A DNA stretch of 64,000 nucleotides from DSPP01 sp964607165 (GCA_964607165.1 CAZSIT010000003.1:124001-188000), one strand, 5' to 3'. Shown: positions 53,654 to 60,156, counted from the stretch's first letter. The notes: generated by a model from the sequence alone, not told the origin. Numbers and translations: made by a program.

Positions 53654-53682
53654 TTGACAAAATGGGTTGGATGAGTTATTAT
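53654..53682 (+). promoter_or_regulatory. Strong promoter of the cold-shock gene array
   Basis: TTGACA (53654-53659), 17 nt, TATTAT (53677-53682). Transcription start near 53690. Confidence 0.72.
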
Positions 53683-53689
53683 AGGGTTG

Positions 53690-53921
53690 CGTAAGGAAGT
53701 ATTGGTTTTGGAGGAAAGAGATTTTTAGGAAGAAAGACCCGCTGTGGGTGGAAGAACGCCCGCAGGCGGGGTTTTATTTTTGCAAAGAAGACAAAAGGGG
53801 AAAATAAGCTCACAGCAACAACTTCATTGAAAATAGAGGATGTCACGTCGCTTGAGGAGGTGCGTGCCGTCCGGTAAATATTTCAGGAGAATAACAAGCA
53901 AATTGAAAGGTGGTGAGAGTT
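53690..53921 (+). promoter_or_regulatory. Long 5' leader of csp1, candidate thermosensor/attenuator
   Basis: About 230 nt between the predicted start and the csp1 codon; E. coli cspA has a 159-nt leader that changes fold in the cold. ACCCGC (53737-53742) can pair with GCGGGGT (53766-53772), followed by the run TTTTATTTTT, so a terminator-like hairpin lies within the leader. Near the end, GAGGAGGTG (53854-53862) precedes GTG 53864, opening a short frame that overlaps the csp1 start. Confidence 0.5.
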
Positions 53922-54122
53922 TTGGCACAGGGTACTGTTAAATGGTTTAATGACGCAAAAGGCTTCGGCTTTATCCGGATGGATGATGGAAAGGAAGTTT
54001 TCGTTCACTACACGGCGCTAGCCGATAAAGGTTTCAAGTCGTTAAAGGAAGGAGACCCCGTTCGCTTCGATGTGGTAGATGGCCCCAAAGGGCCGCAGGC
54101 CGCCAATGTGGAGAAGGCGTAA
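53922..54122 (+). CDS. Cold-shock protein CspA family, copy 1 (UUG start)
   Basis: 66 residues. Starts at TTG 53922 (M-AQGTVKWFN), 5 nt after the extended ribosome site AAAGGTGGTGA; a longer GTG start at 53910 would add a non-family VRVL segment. One OB-fold with RNP1 KGFGFI and RNP2 VFVHY, plus aromatic residues for binding single-stranded RNA/DNA. Acts as an RNA chaperone in the cytoplasm. First of five tandem copies in about 1.5 kb. Confidence 0.93.
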   Translation: MAQGTVKWFNDAKGFGFIRMDDGKEVFVHYTALADKGFKSLKEGDPVRFDVVDGPKGPQAANVEKA

Positions 54123-54177
54123 CATACTTTGCTGGCGACGGTTCAAAACATGGCAAAAAGGCTGTGTTAGAGTAAAT

Positions 54178-54244
54178 CCCCGTTTTCCGAAAAAGGAAAA
54201 GTGGGGTAAGGTAACAACGTAATGCAGGTAAGGTGGTGAGAAAT
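54178..54244 (+). promoter_or_regulatory. Structured leader before csp2
   Basis: CCCC-G-TTTTCC (54178-54188) pairs with GGAAAA-GT-GGGG (54195-54206), followed by AACAACGTAATGCAGG and the ribosome site AAGGTGGTGA. Same layout as the leaders of csp3-5 but with a different stem sequence. Confidence 0.6.
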
Positions 54245-54445
54245 TTGGCACAGGGTACGGTTAAATGGTTTGACAACAAAAAAGGATACGGCTTTCTCCG
54301 TATGGACGACGGCAAGGAAGTCTTTGTCCATTTCACGGCGATTGTCGACGACGGTTTCAAGTCTTTGAAAGAAGGCGATGCCGTCCGCTTTGACGTCGTC
54401 GATGGCCCCAAAGGGCCGCAGGCGGCCAACGTAGTGAAGGCTTAA
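54245..54445 (+). CDS. Cold-shock protein CspA family, copy 2 (UUG start)
   Basis: 66 residues, TTG 54245 behind AAGGTGGTGAG. Most divergent copy: FDNKKGYGFLRMDDG and VHFTAIVDDGFK in place of FNDAKGFGF and VHY. RNP1 is KGYGFL, RNP2 VFVHF; Tyr and Phe are acceptable stacking residues. Same OB-fold RNA chaperone role expected, possibly with different temperature or sequence preference. Confidence 0.93.
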   Translation: MAQGTVKWFDNKKGYGFLRMDDGKEVFVHFTAIVDDGFKSLKEGDAVRFDVVDGPKGPQAANVVKA

Positions 54446-54483
54446 AATTTTCCCCCGCTAAAACGGGGGAGAGCAACAGAAGT

Positions 54484-54574
54484 GGCATTATGCCAAAATG
54501 GGTTTCCGTCCGTTAGATAAAACGGCGGGCGGAAGGCCCAGCAACAATGTAACAGATATAAGGTGGTGATTTTC
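54484..54574 (+). promoter_or_regulatory. Structured leader before csp3
   Basis: GGCATTATGCC (54484-54494), AAAATGGGTT, stem TTCCGTCCG (54504-54512) with CGGGCGGAA (54526-54534), GGCCC, then AACAATGTAACAGAT and AAGGTGGTGA. Confidence 0.62.
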
Positions 54575-54775
54575 TTGGCACAAGGTACCGTTAAATGGTT
54601 TAACGACGCAAAAGGCTTTGGTTTTCTCCGCAAGGATGATGGCGAAGAGGTTTTTGTGCACTATACGGCGATAGCTGATAAGGGCTTCAAGTCGTTAAAA
54701 GAGGGCGAAGCTGTTCGCTTTGATGTAGTCAGTGGCCCTAAAGGGCCGCAGGCGGCGAACGTAGAGAAGGCCTAA
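54575..54775 (+). CDS. Cold-shock protein CspA family, copy 3 (UUG start)
   Basis: 66 residues, TTG 54575 after AAGGTGGTGAT. RNP1 KGFGFL, RNP2 VFVHY; differs by RKDDGEE and VSGPKGPQ from its sisters. The last coding bases and the following spacer (54740-54846) are identical to 55071-55177, so copies 3-4 and 4-5 derive from a recent tandem duplication with a 331-bp period. Confidence 0.93.
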   Translation: MAQGTVKWFNDAKGFGFLRKDDGEEVFVHYTAIADKGFKSLKEGEAVRFDVVSGPKGPQAANVEKA

Positions 54776-54825
54776 AGCCTTCAGCGCTGAAAACCCGCCG
54801 CAGGTGGGCCAGCGCAATTGAAACA

Positions 54826-54905
54826 GGCATTATGCCAAAATGGGTTCCCGTCCGTACGGACGGGGTGCCCAAGAACAACGTAACACAGTTAAGGTGGTGA
54901 TTTTT
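54826..54905 (+). promoter_or_regulatory. Structured leader before csp4
   Basis: GGCATTATGCC (54826-54836), AAAATGGGTT, then an 18-bp perfect palindrome CCCGTCCGTACGGACGGG (54847-54864), GTGCCC, AACAACGTAACACAG and AAGGTGGTGA. The stem bases differ from leaders 3 and 5 while pairing is kept. Confidence 0.62.
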
Positions 54906-55106
54906 CTGGCACAGGGTACCGTAAAATGGTTTAACGATGCAAAAGGCTTTGGTTTTGTCCGTATGGACGATGGCAAAGAAGTTTTTGTGCACTATTCGGC
55001 AATTGTCGATAAGGGCTTCAAGTCGTTGGCCGAAGGTGATACCATCCGCTTCGACATAGTCGAAGGTCCAAAAGGGCCGCAGGCGGCGAACGTAGAGAAG
55101 GCCTAA
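54906..55106 (+). CDS. Cold-shock protein CspA family, copy 4 (CUG start)
   Basis: 66 residues if started at CTG 54906, where the other copies have TTG and the family has M-AQGTVKWF; the ribosome site AAGGTGGTGAT is at the same distance. Only a GTG inside that ribosome site offers a conventional start, adding V-I-F-L. RNP1 KGFGFV, RNP2 VFVHY; AEGDTIRFDIVEGPKG near the end is shared with copy 5. Confidence 0.9.
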   Translation: MAQGTVKWFNDAKGFGFVRMDDGKEVFVHYSAIVDKGFKSLAEGDTIRFDIVEGPKGPQAANVEKA

Positions 55107-55156
55107 AGCCTTCAGCGCTGAAAACCCGCCGCAGGTGGGCCAGCGCAATTGAAACA

Positions 55157-55247
55157 GGCATTATGCCAAAATGGGTTTCCGTCCGACAGATAAAATGGCG
55201 GGCGGAAGGCCCAGCAACAATGTAACAGATATAAGGTGGTGATTTTT
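55157..55247 (+). promoter_or_regulatory. Structured leader before csp5
   Basis: GGCATTATGCC (55157-55167), AAAATGGGTT, stem TTCCGTCCG (55177-55185) with CGGGCGGAA (55199-55207), GGCCC, AACAATGTAACAGAT and AAGGTGGTGAT. Confidence 0.62.
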
Positions 55248-55448
55248 CTGGCACAGGGTACCGTAAAATGGTTTAACGACTCAAAAGGCTTTGGTTTTGT
55301 CCGTATGGACGATGGCAAAGAGGTTTTTGTACACTATTCGGCAATTGTCGATAAGGGTTTCAAGTCGTTGGCCGAAGGTGATACCATCCGCTTCGACGTA
55401 GTCGAAGGTCCAAAAGGGCCGCAAGCGGCGAACGTCGTAAAGGCGTAG
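55248..55448 (+). CDS. Cold-shock protein CspA family, copy 5 (CUG start)
   Basis: 66 residues from CTG 55248 after AAGGTGGTGAT, as in copy 4. FNDSKGFGFV carries RNP1, VFVHY RNP2. Differs from copy 4 at few positions (DSK for DAK, DVV for DIV, VVKA for VEKA). The array ends here with a terminator 14 nt after the stop. Confidence 0.9.
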   Translation: MAQGTVKWFNDSKGFGFVRMDDGKEVFVHYSAIVDKGFKSLAEGDTIRFDVVEGPKGPQAANVVKA

Positions 55449-55461
55449 GTTCTCCTAAACC

Positions 55462-55493
55462 AAAACCCCTCCGGGCAATCGGAGGGGTTTTTT
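55462..55493 (+). terminator. Intrinsic terminator of the csp array
   Basis: AAAACCCCTCCG (55462-55473), loop GGCAAT, CGGAGGGGTTTT (55480-55491), continuing TT: 12-bp stem and T-run. Confidence 0.9.
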
Positions 55494-55510
55494 ATATCAT
55501 TGATTTTTTT

Positions 55511-55535
55511 GTAGGGGCAGGCCCCTGCTTGCCCC
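55511..55535. repeat. GTAGGGGC-type palindromic repeat
   Basis: GGGGCAGGC (55514-55522), loop CCCT, GCTTGCCCC (55527-55535), a 9-bp stem with one G-T. Same family as 24432 and 24469. Confidence 0.55.
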
Positions 55536-55565
55536 GAGCGAAGCCGAGGGGTGCCCGCCCGCCTT

Positions 55566-56042
55566 TTATTTGTACCGTACAGGCAAATCCAGTTTCATCT
55601 CCCAGGTTCTCTCAAACTTCAGCTTTTCGTAAATGCCTTTTCCCATTTCGGAGGCGTGAAGTGTCATTCGCGGAAAACCTTTCTTATTGGCCCAGCGCAG
55701 AGATTCGAGCACAATTTTTCTGGCCAGCCCAAGGCCGCGAAACTCCGGCTCGGTGTACATCGACAGAAGATAAGGCTGACAGCCAACCTTGAAGCCGGGG
55801 AGGGGTGGCACCGGCTTCAGCCAAACACAGCCACTGGCAACCGATTTACCGGAGTTTTCCACTACCCAGCCGACCAGTTCGCCGTTTTTCAAGCGTTCTT
55901 TGGCCCAGCGTCGATAGACCAAGTCGGCAGCGTCTAACAGTTTCTTATTGGTGTAACCCATATCACGCCACATCCCGCGGCGATGAGCAACGAGCAGTTC
56001 AAGGTCGCGCAAGGTGGCGGGGCGGATTTTCAGATGAGGCAA
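55566..56042 (-). CDS. GNAT-family N-acetyltransferase
   Basis: 158 residues; TTG start at 56042 with an excellent GGAGGTGAT site 6 nt before it. IRPATLRDLELLVAHRRGMW at the start, then LLSMYTEPEFRGLGLARKIV (about 92-111, the R-x-x-G-x-A acetyl-CoA loop) and FPRMTLHASEMGKGIYEKLKF, the common GNAT ending. Acetylates an unknown amine substrate in the cytoplasm. Read convergently toward the csp array. Confidence 0.87.
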   Translation of the reverse strand: MPHLKIRPATLRDLELLVAHRRGMWRDMGYTNKKLLDAADLVYRRWAKERLKNGELVGWVVENSGKSVASGCVWLKPVPPLPGFKVGCQPYLLSMYTEPEFRGLGLARKIVLESLRWANKKGFPRMTLHASEMGKGIYEKLKFERTWEMKLDLPVRYK

Positions 56043-56107
56043 CCATCACCTCCCCCGATTAAAAGGTGGGTCGAGGCCGGGCCGCCGGGGGCGTTCACCA
56101 ACCGGTT

Positions 56108-56914
56108 TCATTTTCCCTTTGACAGAATGCAATCATTTTTTTTCAGTTCGAACCGCAGCCTGTCCCCCGCCTTCAAATTCATACTATTCACGACATACTG
56201 CGGTATGTTTATTTTGTACCCTCTCCGACCGGTTTGCTGCAAAGCGTAGCTCCTGCGGGACAGTTTTCCACCGTAGTCATAATCCAGGCCATATTTTTGG
56301 GCCCAATTGGTTACGGTAGCGCGTGCCACCCCAAATAATGCCGTCAGCGCACCGGCCGTTAAGTCGCTTCTCCATCCAACCAAAATGTGTTCCTTTCCTA
56401 TTCTTTTTTCCCGGCCCCGGAGCAACTTTTTGGGCTTCGGTTTTGACTCGCCCGTTCCCTCGTCATTCAAAGGTTTGGCTGGAAGTTTGTCTGTCGGCTT
56501 TTTCTTGTTCATTTCCTTGCGTAGAAGGCATTTATCTTTTTTCAGTTCGAATCGTATCTTGTCCCCGATCTTCAGCCCGAGTCTTTTAACGATATATCTG
56601 GGGAAGGTAATTTGAGCCCCTCCCTCGTCGCTGGCTCTCACGGGGTAGCTCGCTAAAGCTCGTATTTCACCTACCTTTCTCTGAAAAATGCATTTCAGCC
56701 CGTATTTCCTCACCCAGCGGCATATGGTTTTGGGAGTTACTCGAAAAATCAGGGCCAGTTCGTGGATGGTTAAATCGCTTTTCCATTGGGCCAGAATTTG
56801 CTTGCGCTCCCAGGGCTTTTTTCTGGGTTTCCGACCCGCCTGGCGCATAACGGTTTCATATTTTTTCCTGATTAGCGAAAAATTAGGATACGTAACGTAG
56901 GGCGGTTTTAACAT
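56108..56914 (-). CDS. Duplicated HTH + AbrB-like DNA-binding protein
   Basis: 268 residues from ATG 56914, which overlaps the tag stop by 7 nt, so translation is coupled. It is an internal duplication: HTH 1 (about 36-73, LTIHELALIFRVTPKTICRW), AbrB-like swapped-hairpin 1 (about 85-134, AQITFPRYIVKRLGLKIGDK), a Lys/Pro-rich linker (about 135-165), HTH 2 (about 174-211, LTAGALTALFGVARATVTNW) and AbrB-like 2 (about 219-268, YKINIPQYVVNSMNLKAGDR). Both AbrB units end with R-FELKK-x-x-C-[LI]L. AbrB/MazE domains normally dimerise from two chains, so a single chain could form its own pseudo-dimer. Likely transcription regulator; target unknown. I know of no standard name. Confidence 0.75.
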   Translation of the reverse strand: MLKPPYVTYPNFSLIRKKYETVMRQAGRKPRKKPWERKQILAQWKSDLTIHELALIFRVTPKTICRWVRKYGLKCIFQRKVGEIRALASYPVRASDEGGAQITFPRYIVKRLGLKIGDKIRFELKKDKCLLRKEMNKKKPTDKLPAKPLNDEGTGESKPKPKKLLRGREKRIGKEHILVGWRSDLTAGALTALFGVARATVTNWAQKYGLDYDYGGKLSRRSYALQQTGRRGYKINIPQYVVNSMNLKAGDRLRFELKKNDCILSKGK

Positions 56915-57483
56915 AGCGCCTTGTGCCGGAAGCAGTGCACCAGATGGTCGTTGACCATTCCGGTTGCCTGCATATGCGCGTAACATATCGTTGAGCCAAC
57001 AAACCTGAAACCGCGCTTCTTCAAATCCTCGCTCATCGCGTCCGATTCTTTCGTCCGGGCAGGTAATTGTTTAATGGTTTTCCATTTGTTTTTAATTGGG
57101 TTTCCACCGGTGAACTGCCAGATGTATTTGTCAAAATTGCCGAATTCCTCCTGCACTTTCAAAAAAGCCCGCGCATTGGTAATGGCGGCGGCGACTTTCA
57201 GCCGGTTGCGGATGATGCCGGGGTCAGCCAGCAATTTCTTGATTTTCCGATTATCGTATCGGGCTATCTTTTCGGTATCGAAGCCGTCGAAGGCACTGCG
57301 GAAGTTTTCCCGTTTGCGCAGAATGGTAATCCAGCTCAACCCGGCCTGCATACCTTCCAGAATCAAAAATTCAAAAAGCTTCCCATCGTCGTGCAGCGGC
57401 ACACCCCATTCTGTGTCGTGGTACTCTTCGTAGATTTGAATTCCGCTGCCCCAGCATCTTTTGTTTTCGATTGCGCTCTTCAT
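56908..57483 (-). CDS. tag: DNA-3-methyladenine glycosylase I (Tag)
   Basis: 191 residues from ATG 57483 (an in-frame TTG at 57492 would add three). Zinc ligands Cys10 and His22 (ENKRCWG, EYHDTEWG) and the C-terminal H-x3-C in DHLVHCFRH; GMQAGLSWITILRKRENFR (about 47-65) and GSTICYAHMQATGMVNDH (about 163-180) are Tag hallmarks, the latter with the catalytic pocket. Removes 3-methyladenine from alkylated DNA. Coupled to the HTH-AbrB regulator gene downstream; divergent from pirin. Confidence 0.93.
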   Translation of the reverse strand: MKSAIENKRCWGSGIQIYEEYHDTEWGVPLHDDGKLFEFLILEGMQAGLSWITILRKRENFRSAFDGFDTEKIARYDNRKIKKLLADPGIIRNRLKVAAAITNARAFLKVQEEFGNFDKYIWQFTGGNPIKNKWKTIKQLPARTKESDAMSEDLKKRGFRFVGSTICYAHMQATGMVNDHLVHCFRHKALC

Positions 57484-57529
57484 TTTGCACAAAAATAGTC
57501 ATCCGATTCTTTTTTGGCAAGGTCTTGGC

Positions 57530-57558
57530 TTGACAAGTTTTTGGGAATTTGCTATAAA
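57530..57558 (+). promoter_or_regulatory. Promoter P1 (pirin), member of a three-copy promoter family
   Basis: TTGACA (57530-57535), 17 nt, TATAAA (57553-57558). Homologous to the promoters at 58636 and 60157 in spacer and flanks, including TTTTTGGGAAT and the following ACTATCAATGGCAATAGA. Confidence 0.7.
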
Positions 57559-57565
57559 ACTATCA

Positions 57566-57619
57566 ATGGCAATAGAGCCATCTGAAACAGGAGGTCCATA
57601 TGTCGATTCGACCGGTTAA
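57566..57619 (+). CDS. Leader mini-ORF overlapping the pirin start, 17 codons
   Basis: ATG 57566 lies at the expected transcription start of P1 and opens MAIEPSETGGPYVDSTG, which ends inside the pirin gene and contains the pirin AGGAGG. The first codons (ATGGCAATAGA) match the start of fabL at 60193. Either a leaderless leader peptide or a relic of promoter duplication; coding status unproven. Confidence 0.3.
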   Translation: MAIEPSETGGPYVDSTG

Positions 57620-58514
57620 GCGGCTCATCAAGGCCAAGCCGACTCTTGAAGGGGCGGGGGTGCATCTGCGCCGGGCGTTCGGCTTCGGCAACACGTCCGA
57701 TTTCGACCCGTTCCTCCTGCTCGACGATTTCCGCAACGAACGGCCGGAGGATTATCTGGCCGGCTTTCCGTGGCACCCCCACCGCGGGATAGAGACCATC
57801 ACCTATGTCCTTGCGGGAACCGTCGAGCATGGCGACAGCATCGGGAATCGCGGCGCCATCGCCGCCGGCGACATCCAGTGGATGACGGCGGGGAGCGGAA
57901 TTTTGCACCAGGAGATGCCGAAAGGGGACCCGAACGGCCGGATGCACGGCTTCCAGTTATGGGCGAATCTTCCTTTTGCGCTCAAGATGACGCCTCCCCG
58001 CTACCAGGAAGTGAAATCAGCAGATGTTCCCGAAGTCACCGATGACGACGGCACCCGGGCTCGAATCGTCTGCGGGAACTTTTGGGGAACGAAAGGCCCG
58101 GTGGAAGGGATTGCCGCCGACCCGGTCTACATAGATGTATCCGTGCCGCCCGGCAAGAGGAAAACCCTTCCGGTTGAGACCAAAAGCCACGCCTTTGCGT
58201 ACGTTTTCGCCGGCTCGGGGAAATTTTGCAATGCTTCGGGTCCTCTATCAGTACCGACCGAAGGGGTCGGTTGGGCGGACACAACGCCTCCCTCGGAAGC
58301 AGACAACCGTTCGCTCGTGCTTTTTGACCGCGGTGATGAGGTTACCGTGCAGGCCGGAGAGGAGGGAATCCGGTTTCTCCTGGTCTCGGGCCGGCCGCTC
58401 GAGGAACCGGTGGCCTGGTACGGCCCAATCGTGATGAACACGCAGGAAGAGCTCCGCCAGGCGTACGAAGAACTTCAGCAGGGAACATTTTTGAAGACAA
58501 AGTCAAAGGGGTAA
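57600..58514 (+). CDS. Pirin-family protein
   Basis: 304 residues, AGGAGG 6 nt before ATG. Bicupin with the pirin metal ligands His59, His61, His103 and Glu105 all present (WHPHRGIETITY, SGILHQEMP) in the N-terminal cupin and the usual RxFGFGNTSDFDPFLLLDDF opening. Pirins bind iron or nickel; some are quercetin dioxygenases, others act as redox-sensing regulators. GC content of this gene is visibly higher than that of neighbours. Its promoter belongs to the same family as those of the next two genes. Confidence 0.92.
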   Translation: MSIRPVKRLIKAKPTLEGAGVHLRRAFGFGNTSDFDPFLLLDDFRNERPEDYLAGFPWHPHRGIETITYVLAGTVEHGDSIGNRGAIAAGDIQWMTAGSGILHQEMPKGDPNGRMHGFQLWANLPFALKMTPPRYQEVKSADVPEVTDDDGTRARIVCGNFWGTKGPVEGIAADPVYIDVSVPPGKRKTLPVETKSHAFAYVFAGSGKFCNASGPLSVPTEGVGWADTTPPSEADNRSLVLFDRGDEVTVQAGEEGIRFLLVSGRPLEEPVAWYGPIVMNTQEELRQAYEELQQGTFLKTKSKG

Positions 58515-58635
58515 AGTATCCCGCGCAACGGCCGGCCCGACTGAGGTCTGCTCCGGGCCGTTTAAAAAACAAAACGGCAAACTTCCTATTTTGAGATTAG
58601 TCCGCAGATGAGCCTGCACCGGACAAAGTTTCGGC

Positions 58636-58664
58636 CTGACGAGTTTTTGGGGATTGGCTATACA
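58636..58664 (+). promoter_or_regulatory. Promoter P3 (upstream of the hydrolase)
   Basis: CTGACG (58636-58641), 17 nt, TATACA (58659-58664), with the family spacer AGTTTTTGGGGATTGGC. Start near 58671, 148 nt before the hydrolase gene. The interval 58515-58818 holds only this promoter, the hairpin at 58702 and a short palindrome TTGTAAAGTACAA (58779-58791). Confidence 0.5.
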
Positions 58665-58701
58665 AATCGCAATCCCAATTCAGGCAGAAGCGCAAGCGAA
58701 G

Positions 58702-58730
58702 ATGCCGGGCGGAATTTCCCGGTATTTTTA
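58702..58730 (+). terminator. Hairpin with T-run in the hydrolase leader
   Basis: ATGCCGGG (58702-58709), 8-nt loop, CCCGGTAT (58718-58725), then TTTT. About 31 nt after the predicted P3 start, so it could act as an attenuator. Confidence 0.5.
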
Positions 58731-58818
58731 ATCGCAACTTTACGGTTTCCTTTTCCGTTTAGTTACCTGTGACAGGGATTGTAAAGTACAACGGACAACG
58801 GAAGAGAGAAACCGTGCT

Positions 58819-59877
58819 ATGTTGAAGGCCTCGCCAATCAGGCGTTTGGGAATTGCCAAGTGGGGTATTCGAAGTATTGTGGCTGCCGGTCTTTTCTCGG
58901 CTGTTTCGGCGCCGCTTCTTTTCGGACAGCAGTCCTTCAAGCGGATTTTGAAGCAGGATTCCACCCTCAACAACTTGGTCGACCCGCCCGGCTACAAAAC
59001 CGTCCAGCCCGGCACGCTGGGGGAAGTCATACGCGCGGGAACGGGAAACCAGCCGATGATTCTTGTCCCCGGACTGGGATTCGGCGCGCACGTCTTTGAC
59101 GAGTTTATGGCGGGATTTTCCGGACAGTACCGGATGTACGCCGTCACATTGCCCGGTTTCGGCGGAACCGCCGCGCCCCCCTGTCCGGGCGAAAAGACCA
59201 GTTTCGGCGAGCAGACTTGGACCAATGGGGCACTGGGCGCCATCGAAAAGCTGATGGAAGATGAAAAAATCCAAAACCCGATTATCGTCGGCCACTGGCT
59301 CGGGGGAACGCAGATAGCGCTCCGGCTGGCGTTGAAACATCCGGACAAAATCAAAGCGGTCGTCCTCCTTGCGGGGTCTGCCCGAATGATTATGACCGAC
59401 ACAACCTACGCCCCGTACTTTGCGACGCCGGAGAAGCGGGTTGCCGCCATCGACAACTTCCAGGCCCCAATGTGGTTCAAAACCGTCACGCGGGAGACCT
59501 GGGACGAAAATAACTTTCTTCCTGGCGACTATGCCGCCAATCCCTTGCGCGGCCTGCGGCTTTGGCGCCAAGCCGCATCCCCCAAGCTGCATGTCTGGGT
59601 GCGTTATTTGTGCGAGTTCAATGCGCAGGATATTTCGGTCGAAATTGCCAAGCTGACCGTCTCCACGCTTCTTCTCAAGCCCGGCCTCGAGGGGATTTGG
59701 CACGAACCCGGCGGCAACTATATGGAGACCTACTGCCACAAGAGCTGGGAGGGGCGCATCGAGAACAATCCGAAAATCAGGGTGAAAACGATCCCCAACT
59801 CCCGCGCCTGTCTTTGGTTCGACCAGCCGGAAGAGGTAAACAAAGCGGTTGTGGATTTCTTGAAAGGTGTCAAATGA
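58819..59877 (+). CDS. Alpha/beta-hydrolase-fold protein lacking the nucleophile serine
   Basis: 352 residues. N-terminal signal sequence (about 1-36, cleaved near LLFGQQ). PMILVPGLGFGAHVFDEFM (about 75-93) is the oxyanion-region strand, AVTLPGFGGTAAPP follows, and the nucleophile elbow reads VGHWLGG with Trp160 where G-H-S-x-G-G is expected; the C-terminal segment contains the region of the acid residue but without a clear His. TGG against TCG is one base change. Either the enzyme is inactive, uses another residue, or the base is wrong in the assembly. Periplasmic or secreted by its signal. Confidence 0.8.
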   Translation: MLKASPIRRLGIAKWGIRSIVAAGLFSAVSAPLLFGQQSFKRILKQDSTLNNLVDPPGYKTVQPGTLGEVIRAGTGNQPMILVPGLGFGAHVFDEFMAGFSGQYRMYAVTLPGFGGTAAPPCPGEKTSFGEQTWTNGALGAIEKLMEDEKIQNPIIVGHWLGGTQIALRLALKHPDKIKAVVLLAGSARMIMTDTTYAPYFATPEKRVAAIDNFQAPMWFKTVTRETWDENNFLPGDYAANPLRGLRLWRQAASPKLHVWVRYLCEFNAQDISVEIAKLTVSTLLLKPGLEGIWHEPGGNYMETYCHKSWEGRIENNPKIRVKTIPNSRACLWFDQPEEVNKAVVDFLKGVK

Positions 59878-60056
59878 CCCGGGGGTTCGCATTGGCGGGC
59901 TGGCAATCCCGCAGCGAATTTGAAGGTCTCTAATTTTTTCTTCTTGTAAAGGTTGTAAAGAAAGCAGGGTGTATTAAAACTCCGGCATTTCCAAAACCAG
60001 CGAGCGGCGGCCTTCAACTTCATCTTAAAAATCACGCAACGCCATTAAGTCTTCCA

Positions 60057-60105
60057 TAGCGGAAACCTTCAGGTTTCCACAGTGGAAGGCTAAAGCCTTC
60101 CGCTA
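60057..60105. repeat. Compound palindrome between hydrolase and fabL
   Basis: GGAAACCT-TC-AGGTTTCC (60061-60078) and GGAAGGCT-AA-AGCCTTCC (60084-60101), enclosed by TAGCGGAA and TTCCGCTA. A dispersed-repeat-like element. The rest of 59878-60156 shows no gene. Confidence 0.65.
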
Positions 60106-60156
60106 CCTTAAAAATCGCCTAAGGCCTCGATTTTGCATTTTTGGCAAGCTTTCGGC

